DNA from: a virus | DNA: 26,353 nt | Virus record (IMG/VR): IMGVR_UViG_3300033142_000849 | Coordinates: 1 to 26,353 of that record | Strand: one strand, 5' to 3' | In this document: positions 1-6,129 of the stretch, one piece after another | How positions within the stretch are numbered: the first letter of the stretch is position 1 | How the letters are laid out: each line of letters opens with the position of its first letter | Translations under genes and position numbers: made by a program | The notes under the pieces: generated by a model | Database searches by the model: none | Seen by the model: the letters and a program-made list of their open reading frames with translations, nothing else | What the model was told of the DNA's origin: nothing

Positions 1-127
1 TCTAAGCTCTGCCAATCTAAGCTCTGCCAATCTAAGCTCTGCCAATCTAAGCTCTGCCAATCTAAGCTCTGCCAATCTAAGCTCTGCCAATCTAAGCTAT
101 GCCAATCTAAGCTATGCCAATCTAAGC
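1..127 (+). repeat. 15-bp tandem repeat array (coding)
   Basis: Eight full copies of a 15-bp unit (tctaagctctgccaa) run from base 1, followed by a 7-base partial copy. The first six units are identical; units seven and eight share a single c-to-a change. The period is a multiple of three, so gain or loss of copies keeps the frame. In frame 2 each unit encodes one pentapeptide repeat, so the array is part of the gene at 2-355. The array touches the window edge, so its full copy number is not visible. Confidence 0.97.
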
Positions 128-355
128 AAACGAGTTGTAGTAATTAATGGGATATGTAAATGGTCATTACGATATAATGAATATACGGACAAAAAACTCA
201 GAATTGGTTGTGAGGCTCGAACGATTACAGAATGGAATAAGTTTTTCAAAAGCACAAAAACCATCGAAACACCGAGAAACACGGCGGAGTTTAAGCGTAT
301 AAAATTGGCATTTGAAACCATCAAAACACTAATTAAATTATGGGGGATGAAATGA
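2..355 (+). CDS. Pentapeptide-repeat protein, 5'-truncated by window start
   Basis: Frame 2 is open from the first base to TGA at 353-355 (117 codons visible, no start codon in the window). The first 40 residues are six copies of LSSAN and two of LSYAN, that is, the A(N/D)LXX pentapeptide consensus that folds into a right-handed quadrilateral beta-helix. The remaining 77 residues are not repeated and contain an [15 protein letters not shown] stretch, which resembles the tail seen on many phage pentapeptide proteins. Family members include DNA mimics and proteins of unknown role; no specific function can be given. The stop overlaps the next start (ATGA at 352-355), so the two genes are probably co-translated. 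Frame 1 is also open through the repeats (SKLCQ units) but stops at 147, and only frame 2 fits a known family. Confidence 0.85.
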   Translation, partial: LSSANLSSANLSSANLSSANLSSANLSSANLSYANLSYANLSKRVVVINGICKWSLRYNEYTDKKLRIGCEARTITEWNKFFKSTKTIETPRNTAEFKRIKLAFETIKTLIKLWGMK

Positions 356-705
356 AAATCATATATTTAGAAGATGATGAGAGCCTTCAATCTTACTTCA
401 AAACGCTGTTTTCTGAAATGGCCGAAATTGTCGGTTATCGCACTATAGAGGAAACCGTCCAACATTTGAAGATTAACGGCCCGAGCATTGACGGGATAAT
501 AACAGATGATAATGTCCTCGACGGTGGAGTCGTTCACAACTTCGACCGGATTCGCTCAATATATAAAGGCCCTGTTGTTTTGATATCTGGCAACGATTAC
601 GAACTCGACGAAATGCAGGAGATCGGATTCACTCACTTTTACCAGAAGCCCGTCGGAATGAATGAATACACGGAAGCCATTAAAATGATTGAGGGCTCTA
701 TTTAA
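352..705 (+). CDS. Stand-alone response-regulator receiver domain (CheY-like)
   Basis: This 117-residue protein is the length of one receiver domain and has no output domain. The phosphorylation site is intact: acidic pocket E7/D8/D9 after a short beta strand, phospho-acceptor D52 in ITDDN, the switch hydroxyl S79 in LISGN, and K99-P100 in FYQKP. The D8-D52 spacing of 44 matches CheY D13-D57. I chose ATG 352 over ATG 340 because GGGGG at 342-346 lies 5 bases upstream and because it gives an ATGA overlap with the pentapeptide gene. Known single-domain receivers act as phosphorelay or motor-binding proteins; a partner kinase is not present in this window, so it would have to use a host histidine kinase. 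A receiver gene in a phage accessory operon is unusual. Fold confidence is high; role is inference. Confidence 0.88.
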   Translation: MKIIYLEDDESLQSYFKTLFSEMAEIVGYRTIEETVQHLKINGPSIDGIITDDNVLDGGVVHNFDRIRSIYKGPVVLISGNDYELDEMQEIGFTHFYQKPVGMNEYTEAIKMIEGSI

Positions 706-1187
706 TGGACGTAGTCAAGAAATTAATCGACGCCTCCCATGTCGGCCTTCCTGCATTGTTCGCCGTCGGAGTGAGAGACACAACACAGATGAAACGCGCT
801 CCATTTGGGCGGTTGCTGAATATCTCGGTCAAGGTTCGGAGTTTAGAAGAGCATGGAAACTTTCGCGGCAAAGTGCAATTTGTCTATGAAAATCTCCCTG
901 AACATTTGGAGGGACAATTTGCGAGTTGTGACGAATTCTACGACTTTACAAAGTGCCAAGCTGGATTTTGTCACACTCATGTACATGAGATCGACGGTCA
1001 AAAGGTTATCACTCGCATGGCCCGTCGGTCTAACTTTAAAGATCAAAAAGACGAAACCGAGTATCAAGAAAAACTTAAAATTCCAGGTGAAAAATATCTC
1101 GCTGAATTAATGGGTATGGATTTATCCGACCTCGAAACGATTTATTATCAGTGGAAAGTCGAAAATAGAAACGGAGTAAAATCATGA
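705..1187 (+). CDS. Unknown Cys/His-rich protein
   Basis: A 160-residue soluble protein that I do not recognise. Its start overlaps the receiver gene's stop (TAATG at 703-707) and its stop overlaps the next start (ATGA at 1184-1187), so it sits firmly inside the operon. A cluster of possible metal ligands (C75, C84, C89, H90, H92, H94) lies mid-protein in the segment KCQAGFCHTHVHEIDG. This could bind zinc or another metal, but it matches no family I can name. The C-terminal third is charged and probably helical. No signal peptide or membrane segment is visible. Confidence 0.85.
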   Translation: MDVVKKLIDASHVGLPALFAVGVRDTTQMKRAPFGRLLNISVKVRSLEEHGNFRGKVQFVYENLPEHLEGQFASCDEFYDFTKCQAGFCHTHVHEIDGQKVITRMARRSNFKDQKDETEYQEKLKIPGEKYLAELMGMDLSDLETIYYQWKVENRNGVKS

Positions 1188-1408
1188 CCCAATCAAAAAG
1201 AGGCTCTCTCGCTGAGAGTCTGACAAACGTCGCTATTGGTTACGGTATAGCCATTCTCACTCAAGTGATAGTTTTTCCGCTGTTCGGTATCCATGCGTCA
1301 ATCGGTCAGAATATCGGTATAGGTGCATGTTTCACTGTTGTAAGTATCGCCCGTTCGTATTGTATACGGCGGCTGTATAATTATTTTAATTTTTTCTCAA
1401 GGGGATAA
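1184..1408 (+). CDS. Small phage membrane protein, DUF7220-like
   Basis: A 74-residue protein with two hydrophobic segments (about residues 16-34 and 43-57) and a basic C-terminus (SIARSYCIRRLYNYF). The pattern SLxESLxNVAIGYGxA, then FPLFGIH, then an RSYxxRR end matches a small two-helix phage membrane protein family that I recall as DUF7220. Its function is unknown. It is coupled to the upstream gene by an ATGA overlap and ends just ahead of the diphosphohydrolase-like gene. It presumably inserts into the inner membrane. Confidence 0.85.
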   Translation: MTQSKRGSLAESLTNVAIGYGIAILTQVIVFPLFGIHASIGQNIGIGACFTVVSIARSYCIRRLYNYFNFFSRG

Positions 1409-1409
1409 T

Positions 1410-1919
1410 ATGTTTAAAGAAGGTGATATTGTCGCAGTTCTAAAGAATACAGAAATCAATGGAATACATGGACGAACGCTAATTCCAAAAGGTTCGGCTG
1501 GTAGTGTTGTCAAGGTTGACAATGATGACGGTGTAGTAAAAATTGATGTTCTCGGTATATTGTCATGGTTCGATTTTGACGAAGTCGAGAAGGTAGACTC
1601 TGAAACACAGAATATTTTGAAACAGAGAAGCGGGGTTAAGTACGATTCTGAGAAATTACAATACCAATTAATCCCGCCCGAGAGTCTTGAGAAAATCGCC
1701 GAAGTTCTCACATTTGGCGCGAAGAAATACCCGCAACCGGACAACTGGAAGCGTATAGATGACATTCAAGGCCGTTATATCGGGGCGTTAATGCGACATG
1801 TCGAGGCGTATCGGTCAGGCGAAAAGATCGACCCTGAGTCGAAGTTGCCACATTTGGCTCATGCTGGGTGTTGTTTGATGTTTATGTTATGGGCCGATGA
1901 CACTCAAAAATCAGATTGA
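1410..1919 (+). CDS. dATP/dGTP diphosphohydrolase-like (MazZ/DUF5664) with N-terminal SH3-like domain
   Basis: A 169-residue two-part protein. Residues about 1-62 (GDIVAVLKN... then a small beta-barrel pattern ending in VEKVD) look like an SH3-like or DUF4926-type domain. Residues 76-161 match the phage dATP/dGTP diphosphohydrolase N-terminal family (DUF5664): KYDSEKLQYQLIPP, then FGAKKY...NW, then RHVEAYRSGE, then a DPES..PHLAHAGCC end carrying the acidic and histidine metal ligands. In phages with 2-aminoadenine DNA, MazZ hydrolyses dATP/dGTP to monophosphates. No PurZ is visible here, so a Z genome cannot be claimed. A general nucleotide-pool role is the safer reading. The AAGGGGA ribosome site at 1400-1406 supports ATG 1410. 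Confidence 0.82.
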   Translation: MFKEGDIVAVLKNTEINGIHGRTLIPKGSAGSVVKVDNDDGVVKIDVLGILSWFDFDEVEKVDSETQNILKQRSGVKYDSEKLQYQLIPPESLEKIAEVLTFGAKKYPQPDNWKRIDDIQGRYIGALMRHVEAYRSGEKIDPESKLPHLAHAGCCLMFMLWADDTQKSD

Positions 1920-2208
1920 GTCAATCATGGTTGACGTTCCAGCCTGTCGGAACAGTGACCGCTTATTGTATCAATTCTACCTCGAGAGACACTTTCCTAG
2001 CGTGTTTGACAGAATAGGTCACATTAAACCGGAAATGTCGTCTCAGGCCGTCTCAGCGTCAAAAATAGAGCGTCTGAGGCGAATCATTCAAGGCTCAGAG
2101 CGTCGATTATTGCCTACTTGCTGGAAAATCGCCAGGGAGCGGCGGGTTTTGCGAGTAGCATGGGAGGCGTGGGTTAAGGCTGAAAAATTAAAGGGTGTTT
2201 TTCCTTAA
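1897..2208 (+). CDS. Conserved small phage protein of unknown function
   Basis: A 103-residue basic, helical protein that overlaps the previous gene by 23 bases. The pattern LKxQIESIM...CRNSDRLL near the N-terminus, followed by SKIERLRRIIQ...RLLPT, resembles a common small phage family located near replication genes. I know no established function for that family. The N-terminal helix is part of the pattern, so I kept ATG 1897 rather than ATG 1927, although neither has a strong ribosome site. It ends just before the promoter-like box at 2213. Confidence 0.78.
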   Translation: MTLKNQIESIMVDVPACRNSDRLLYQFYLERHFPSVFDRIGHIKPEMSSQAVSASKIERLRRIIQGSERRLLPTCWKIARERRVLRVAWEAWVKAEKLKGVFP

Positions 2209-2212
2209 AATA

Positions 2213-2221
2213 TGTTATACT
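2213..2221 (+). promoter_or_regulatory. Candidate extended -10 promoter ahead of the replisome organiser
   Basis: TGTTATACT gives an extended -10 (TG-n-TATACT). No good -35 hexamer lies 16-18 bases upstream. It sits in the first clear intergenic gap of the window and would start a leader of roughly 150 bases before ATG 2380. The same kind of box recurs at 6957, 9370, 12224 and 13649. This is inferred from sequence only. Confidence 0.4.
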
Positions 2222-2266
2222 CTCTATGTCGTTCTATCCTTGTGTTAGAGCCTCCTTTATCTTTTT

Positions 2267-2357
2267 GTTCCCCAAGATCAAAACATATCGTATGGGGCGG
2301 GCTTAGTGCCTTGCCCCCCTTTCTAAAACTTGGGAGCCATTGGGGAACGGTTGGGGG
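2267..2357 (+). promoter_or_regulatory. Structured leader with nested inverted repeats and phased TTGGG repeats
   Basis: A perfect 9-bp inverted repeat, GTTCCCCAA (2267-2275) and TTGGGGAAC (2340-2348), encloses a hairpin: GGGGC (2294-2298) with GCCCC (2313-2317), plus an inner GGC/GCC stem. CCCAAG (2271-2276) can pair instead with CTTGGG (2329-2334), so two folds exclude each other. On the + strand TTGGG starts at 2330, 2340 and 2351, about one helical turn apart. It could be a regulatory 5' leader, an operator, or part of a replication origin next to the initiator gene. Nothing here distinguishes these. Confidence 0.5.
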
Positions 2358-2379
2358 TGATTATGAACAAGGAGTCAGA

Positions 2380-3120
2380 ATGTCGGATAATAAAAAATAC
2401 TACTACCTAAAACTCAAGGATAACTTCTTTGAGCAAGACGCAATCCAAGCCATTGAGGGCGAAGAAAACGGATATATTTACTCAAATATAATCTTAAAAT
2501 TATACCTAAAGTCTGTTAAGCATGAAGGCTGTCTAAAAATAACCGAGGCCGTTCCATATTCCCCCGCTCAAGTTGGGATATTGGCAAAAGCTATTCACCA
2601 TGATATTGCACACGTCAAAGAGGCAATTAAAAAAGCTCTTGAATACGGCATTATGGCATTGGTAGACGGGCATGAGATGTGGTTTACAGATATTCAGAAT
2701 TATATAGGCCATTCAAGTACCGAGGGCGACCGAATTAAGGCACATAGAGAGAGATTAAAAAACCCTCAAAAGTATCGTAAACTCAAGGAAATAGAGGCGA
2801 CCGTACAAACGTACGACAAATGTACACCAGAGTTAGAGTTAGATACAGAGAGAGAAATAGAGATAAAGAGAGAGACAAAGCCAAAACCGCCCCGCCATAA
2901 ATACGGAGAGTATAAGAGGGTCTTGCTCACAGATGATCAACTCAACACCTTAAAAGCCTCTTTTCCTACCGATTGGGAGTCTCGAATTCAAAACCTCGAC
3001 GAATATATGGAGATGAAAGGCGCGACATATAAAAATCATTTACTTACTATCAAGAAATGGGCGCACAAAGATTTTATTAAAGCAAGGACTCGACCAATCG
3101 AGGACGTGGCGACGTTATGA
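2380..3120 (+). CDS. Phage replisome organiser (N-terminal Phage_rep_org_N-like)
   Basis: A 246-residue replication initiator-like protein. Residues about 5-125 match the phage replisome organiser N-terminal winged-helix pattern: KYYYLKLKDNFFEQDAIQAI, then a helical NIILKLYLKSV segment, then an LEYGIMAL/WFTDI wing, and the characteristic EGDRIKAHRERLK end. A charged linker (about 130-190) leads to a C-terminal LLTDDQLNTLKASF...YKNHLLTIKKWAHKD region, as in other phage replication proteins. Known relatives bind the phage origin and recruit host helicase machinery. The open frame extends upstream to 2212, but ATG 2380 has AAGGAG 5 bases ahead (2369-2374) and begins the conserved domain, so the upstream 56 codons are treated as leader. 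The stop overlaps the methyltransferase start by four bases. Confidence 0.85.
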   Translation: MSDNKKYYYLKLKDNFFEQDAIQAIEGEENGYIYSNIILKLYLKSVKHEGCLKITEAVPYSPAQVGILAKAIHHDIAHVKEAIKKALEYGIMALVDGHEMWFTDIQNYIGHSSTEGDRIKAHRERLKNPQKYRKLKEIEATVQTYDKCTPELELDTEREIEIKRETKPKPPRHKYGEYKRVLLTDDQLNTLKASFPTDWESRIQNLDEYMEMKGATYKNHLLTIKKWAHKDFIKARTRPIEDVATL

Positions 3121-3851
3121 AAATATTCAATGAAGATTGTATTCCGGCTATAAAGGCAATGAAAGAAAATCAATTTGATATTTGTATAACATCACCACCC
3201 TATAATATGAACTTGAGGATTATGAACGGCAAATATAAATCACGTCAAATAGTGCGGGAGTTGTCTACAAAATACATGGGATATGATGACAACCTTCCCA
3301 TGGATGATTATTTCGAGTTTTTGCGGGGCGTTGTCGCTGAGTTGGTTCGGGTTTGTGGTTTAGTGTTTTTTAATGTTCAAATAGTCACAGGAAACAAGCC
3401 ATCCATTTTCCGATTATTGGGCGAGTATCATGATCAAGTAAAAGAGTTGATTGTTTGGGATAAGACCAACGCCGAGCCATCAATTTCTGATGGGTGTCTC
3501 AATAGTGAGTTTGAATTATTGATTGTTTTTTCGTCAAAAGCATTGACGCGGGCCTTCTCTCCTGCTTATTTCGAGCGGGGGACACTGTCGAATATTTTTA
3601 GAATCAAAAAGGGTCGATCATCCGACCCCACCCATGGGGCGTCGTTCCCTGTTCAGTTACCTAGTAAAATATTATCAAACTTCGGCAAGCGGGGCGATTC
3701 TGTTCTCGATCCGTTTGCTGGGACTGGCACAACTGGGATCGCATGTCATGACTTTGGGTTTGATTTTACGGGTTATGAAATAAACCCGGAATATTTTAAA
3801 ACTATGCAGGGACGCATTAAAAGACACAGCGACCAAATGAGGCTATTATGA
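3117..3851 (+). CDS. Beta-class DNA methyltransferase (N6_N4_Mtase), TSPPY type
   Basis: A 244-residue amino-methyltransferase. Motif IV TSPPY (residues 25-29) precedes the AdoMet-binding motif I DPFAGTGTTG (198-207), which is the beta-class order; HGASFPVQLP (173-182) and GYEINPEYF (219-227) are also typical. TSPPY occurs in N4-cytosine enzymes but also in some N6-adenine ones, so the modified base is not settled. The variable region (about 35-165) would set the target site. No cognate restriction endonuclease sits beside it, which suggests a solitary phage enzyme for evading host restriction or for timing events. It overlaps its neighbours at both ends (ATGA), so it belongs to the replication operon. 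Confidence 0.93.
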   Translation: MKIFNEDCIPAIKAMKENQFDICITSPPYNMNLRIMNGKYKSRQIVRELSTKYMGYDDNLPMDDYFEFLRGVVAELVRVCGLVFFNVQIVTGNKPSIFRLLGEYHDQVKELIVWDKTNAEPSISDGCLNSEFELLIVFSSKALTRAFSPAYFERGTLSNIFRIKKGRSSDPTHGASFPVQLPSKILSNFGKRGDSVLDPFAGTGTTGIACHDFGFDFTGYEINPEYFKTMQGRIKRHSDQMRLL

Positions 3852-4321
3852 ACCTACCATCCAACGTAAACAGCGTATTAAAGAATCTCGTAACCGTCGG
3901 CCAGTGTGCATGCGGTCAAGATATTAAACTCCCGGCCTTCGCGAAAACGTTACCCCCGCCTGAAAGGTGCGGGGGTTGTGAGGGCATATACCGAGCGGCC
4001 AAAGAAGAGGCTGACATTCAGCGAATCGCAGAGGGAATCAACGATGAAAAAGTTGAGCGTATCCAGGCCGTTAAGGACACCGGAAAGCGACTAACTACGC
4101 GAGAAATTCAGGATTATGTCACGGCGTTGTATAAAGATCGTACAGGCTTTCCAGCGGGTGCGGAAATATCAGCTCAGTATATCAGCGTACTTGGTACATA
4201 TTGCGACGAGCGAGTGAAAAAGAATTTTATTTACTGGATATATCAGTCTACCGAGAAGCCGACCATTAAGCGGTTTTTAGAGACTATGGGTGTTAAGAAT
4301 TATAACGGGAGGGCGAATTGA
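3848..4321 (+). CDS. Unknown protein with four-cysteine zinc-binding motif
   Basis: A 157-residue protein with C20-x-C22 and C41-xx-C44 arranged as CxC-x18-CxxC, the pattern of a small zinc ribbon or zinc knuckle. The rest is charged and helical, ending in a region rich in aromatic residues (NFIYWIYQSTEKPTIKRFLE). Its position between two methyltransferases in the replication block suggests a nucleic-acid role, but I do not recognise the family. Start and stop overlap the neighbouring genes (ATGA at 3848-3851; TTGA at 4318-4321). Confidence 0.85.
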   Translation: MNLPSNVNSVLKNLVTVGQCACGQDIKLPAFAKTLPPPERCGGCEGIYRAAKEEADIQRIAEGINDEKVERIQAVKDTGKRLTTREIQDYVTALYKDRTGFPAGAEISAQYISVLGTYCDERVKKNFIYWIYQSTEKPTIKRFLETMGVKNYNGRAN

Positions 4322-4593
4322 AAACACTACATTTAACACTAAAAAAGAAATGGTTTGACATGATTGTTAGCGGTGAAAAAAAAGAAGAGTATCGAGAAAT
4401 TAAGCCATATTGGTCTAAACGCCTGACGAATGGCAAATACGACCGGATTTTATTTAAAAATGGTTATTCGCGAGGTTGCCCGTCTGTAATGGTTGCATTG
4501 AGGGATATATCCCAAAGCCTTGGAATTGTTGAATGGGGAGCGCCCGAGGGCGAAATGGTTTATATTCTTAGGCTCGGACAAATCATTTCATGA
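4318..4593 (+). CDS. ASCH-domain protein with TTG start
   Basis: A 91-residue protein spanning one ASCH domain: LHLTLKKKWFDMIVSGEKKEEYRE, then KPYWSKRL, then a KYDRILFKNGYSR beta strand, and a closing WGAPEGEMVYILRLG. ASCH folds are PUA-like and bind RNA; some relatives are N4-acetylcytidine amidohydrolases. Phage ASCH proteins of this length are common and mostly unassigned. The start is TTG at 4318, supported by GGGAGGG (4307-4313) just upstream and by the TTGA overlap with the previous stop. The next in-frame ATG falls inside the conserved domain and would remove its first strand. Confidence 0.9.
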   Translation: MKTLHLTLKKKWFDMIVSGEKKEEYREIKPYWSKRLTNGKYDRILFKNGYSRGCPSVMVALRDISQSLGIVEWGAPEGEMVYILRLGQIIS

Positions 4594-4811
4594 CTAACTT
4601 CATAGACACCGCCAAAAACATGGGCCTCGTTAAACAGAGAAACCCACTCGACGAATTCATGTCGGAATATTCAGCGACCGAGCGGAATCTATCCAAGCAT
4701 CTGAAGGCTCTCGAGTTTTTCCGTGAATATTATCGGCTTAGAATCGAGGCTCGGAATGTTGACTCTGAGCTGAAAAAGACTGGTAAAAAAATTGCAGACG
4801 TATTACAATAA
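4590..4811 (+). CDS. Small helical protein of unknown function
   Basis: A 73-residue charged protein, predicted by eye to be almost all helix (ERNLSKHLKALEFFREYYRL and the following segment), with no membrane segment. It starts inside the ASCH gene's stop (ATGA at 4590-4593) and ends 15 bases before the second methyltransferase. No family is recognised. Its tight packing and open reading frame support a real gene. Confidence 0.75.
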   Translation: MTNFIDTAKNMGLVKQRNPLDEFMSEYSATERNLSKHLKALEFFREYYRLRIEARNVDSELKKTGKKIADVLQ

Positions 4812-4826
4812 GCGAGGGGAACAATT

Positions 4827-5609
4827 ATGATATATAGAGATCATTTTCAAAATTACAAATCTTACGGAATACCAAAAGCACAATTAATTATTGCGGATAT
4901 ACCTTACAATCTCGGTAATAATGCTTACGCCTCGAATCCGTCATGGTATAAAGACGGCGACAACAAAAACGGCGAAAGCAAATTAGCTGGGACTGAGTTC
5001 TTCGATACTGACAAGGATTTTCGACCCGCTGAATTCATGCACTTTTGCTCGAAGCTATTAAAAAAAGAGCCAAAAGAAAAAGGCAAATCACCATGTATGA
5101 TTGTTTTTTGTGAGTTTGAGCAACAATTTCCACTTATAGAATTGGCGAAGCGTTACGGATTAAACAGGTATATTAACCTTGTTTTTAGAAAAAACTTCTC
5201 AGCTCAAGTATTAAAGGCAAATATGCGGGTAGTTGGTAATTGTGAATATGCTCTAATCCTTTACAGGGAAAAATTACCAATGTTTAATAATTTTGGGAAA
5301 ATGATTTTTAATTGCATTGATTGGGAAAAAGACACAATGAGCGAAAAACTCCACCCAACACAGAAACCACTCGCGGTATTAAGCAAATTAATCAAGATAT
5401 TTACAAACGAGGGCGACGTAGTAATTGACCCATGCGCCGGGTCTGGTTCGACATTAGTCGCGGCAATTCAAAACAACCGGAAGGCGTTCGGATTTGAGAT
5501 TAAAAAGGATTTTTATTTGAAGGCGAAAAAATGGATTGATGATACCTCTAGTATTGGGATGGTTAAGGATAAAAACGCTCCGACATTTTTTGAAATGGAA
5601 AACGCATGA
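4827..5609 (+). CDS. Phage DNA adenine methyltransferase, DIPY type (beta class)
   Basis: A 260-residue enzyme of a well-conserved phage family. Motif IV is ADIPYNLG (residues 23-30), with isoleucine replacing the usual first proline of DPPY; NPSWY...NGES and FCEFEQQ follow, then SAQVLKANMRVVGNCEYALILYREKLP, HPTQKP (176-181) and the AdoMet-binding DPCAGSGST (201-209). IV-before-I order makes it beta class, and D-x-PY points to N6-adenine methylation. It has its own ribosome site (GCGAGGGG at 4812-4819). It is clearly distinct from the methyltransferase at 3117, so the phage probably modifies two different sites. No partner endonuclease is evident nearby. Confidence 0.93.
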   Translation: MIYRDHFQNYKSYGIPKAQLIIADIPYNLGNNAYASNPSWYKDGDNKNGESKLAGTEFFDTDKDFRPAEFMHFCSKLLKKEPKEKGKSPCMIVFCEFEQQFPLIELAKRYGLNRYINLVFRKNFSAQVLKANMRVVGNCEYALILYREKLPMFNNFGKMIFNCIDWEKDTMSEKLHPTQKPLAVLSKLIKIFTNEGDVVIDPCAGSGSTLVAAIQNNRKAFGFEIKKDFYLKAKKWIDDTSSIGMVKDKNAPTFFEMENA

Positions 5610-5869
5610 ACCCATTCACAGCCTATAATATGACCAACCTCCCCCGCCCGTCCGGTGTCGTCTGGAAGAAAAAAGATATTGACGCATGGATAGCGCAAAT
5701 TAACCCGTCTATTAAGTGGAAAATTCAGCGATACAAAACGAAATCTAATCAGGAGAGCGTCGACGGTTATCTCTACGCCCTTTTATACGGCCATGCTGAG
5801 AATCGTTGGTGGACTTTTACGACTCCCGAGAAGGCCATGGAAGTCGTCGATGTGTTGAGTAATCCATAG
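5606..5869 (+). CDS. Small unknown protein, tryptophan-rich
   Basis: An 87-residue protein coupled to the methyltransferase by an ATGA overlap (5606-5609). It has several tryptophans (WKKKDIDAWIAQINPSIKWK and NRWWTFTTPEKAMEVVDVL). The latter segment suggests a small alpha/beta fold, but no family is recognised. No signal peptide or membrane segment is seen. It may work with the methyltransferase because of the coupling, but that is only positional. Confidence 0.75.
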   Translation: MNPFTAYNMTNLPRPSGVVWKKKDIDAWIAQINPSIKWKIQRYKTKSNQESVDGYLYALLYGHAENRWWTFTTPEKAMEVVDVLSNP

Positions 5870-5908
5870 CTGGACTAATACCAGAGCAAAAAACAAAAGG
5901 AGAATAGA

Positions 5909-6115
5909 ATGGAATTAGCAGAAACGGTAAAGACACAAACAGAGGTTGATAAGTTAATAGCGGACATCAAAAAGCAGAATGAAATCATGAAAATAGCGCT
6001 AAGGTGTTCGTTTCCATATTTTCTGAGGTATGAACCAGAGGACGATAAGGATTATAAGCAGTGCAAAAAGATAGCTGATTCGATTAAGCAGATTTTAGAT
6101 AGCTTTAAATCATAA
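5909..6115 (+). CDS. Small helical protein of unknown function
   Basis: A 68-residue protein, largely charged helix (KTQTEVDKLIADIKKQNEIM, then DYKQCKKIADSIKQILDSF). A strong ribosome site (AAAGGAG at 5897-5903) lies 5 bases before the ATG and supports translation. The 39-base gap upstream holds nothing obvious beyond this site. No family is recognised. Confidence 0.75.
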   Translation: MELAETVKTQTEVDKLIADIKKQNEIMKIALRCSFPYFLRYEPEDDKDYKQCKKIADSIKQILDSFKS

Positions 6116-6129
6116 CAGGGGGAAACATA

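Noticed and set aside
1-127. Tandem repeat as a CRISPR array or iteron
   Set aside because: Units are contiguous with no spacers, 15 bp long, and translate as pentapeptide repeats continuing into an open frame, so they are coding.
340-351. Earlier ATG at 340 for the receiver
   Set aside because: No ribosome site and it would add 4 residues before the conserved first strand; ATG 352 has GGGGG at the right spacing and overlaps the upstream stop.
1376-1381. TATAAT near the end of the DUF7220-like gene as a promoter
   Set aside because: It has no -35, and the downstream gene is only 29 bases away with its own ribosome site. I kept only boxes that fit TGnTAWAAT.
1397-1765. Minus-strand ORFs, such as this one, and others at 9466-9687, 19557-19793 and 25334-25516
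   Set aside because: All lie opposite well-supported + strand genes, have no ribosome sites or family match, and look like shadows.
2294-2317. GGGGC/GCCCC hairpin as a rho-independent terminator
   Set aside because: No run of T follows the stem, and the hairpin sits within a larger inverted repeat before a gene start.
2212-2379. Open frame extending the replisome organiser upstream
   Set aside because: The extra 56 residues are unlike the family, and the region contains the promoter-like box and inverted repeats; AAGGAG precedes ATG 2380.
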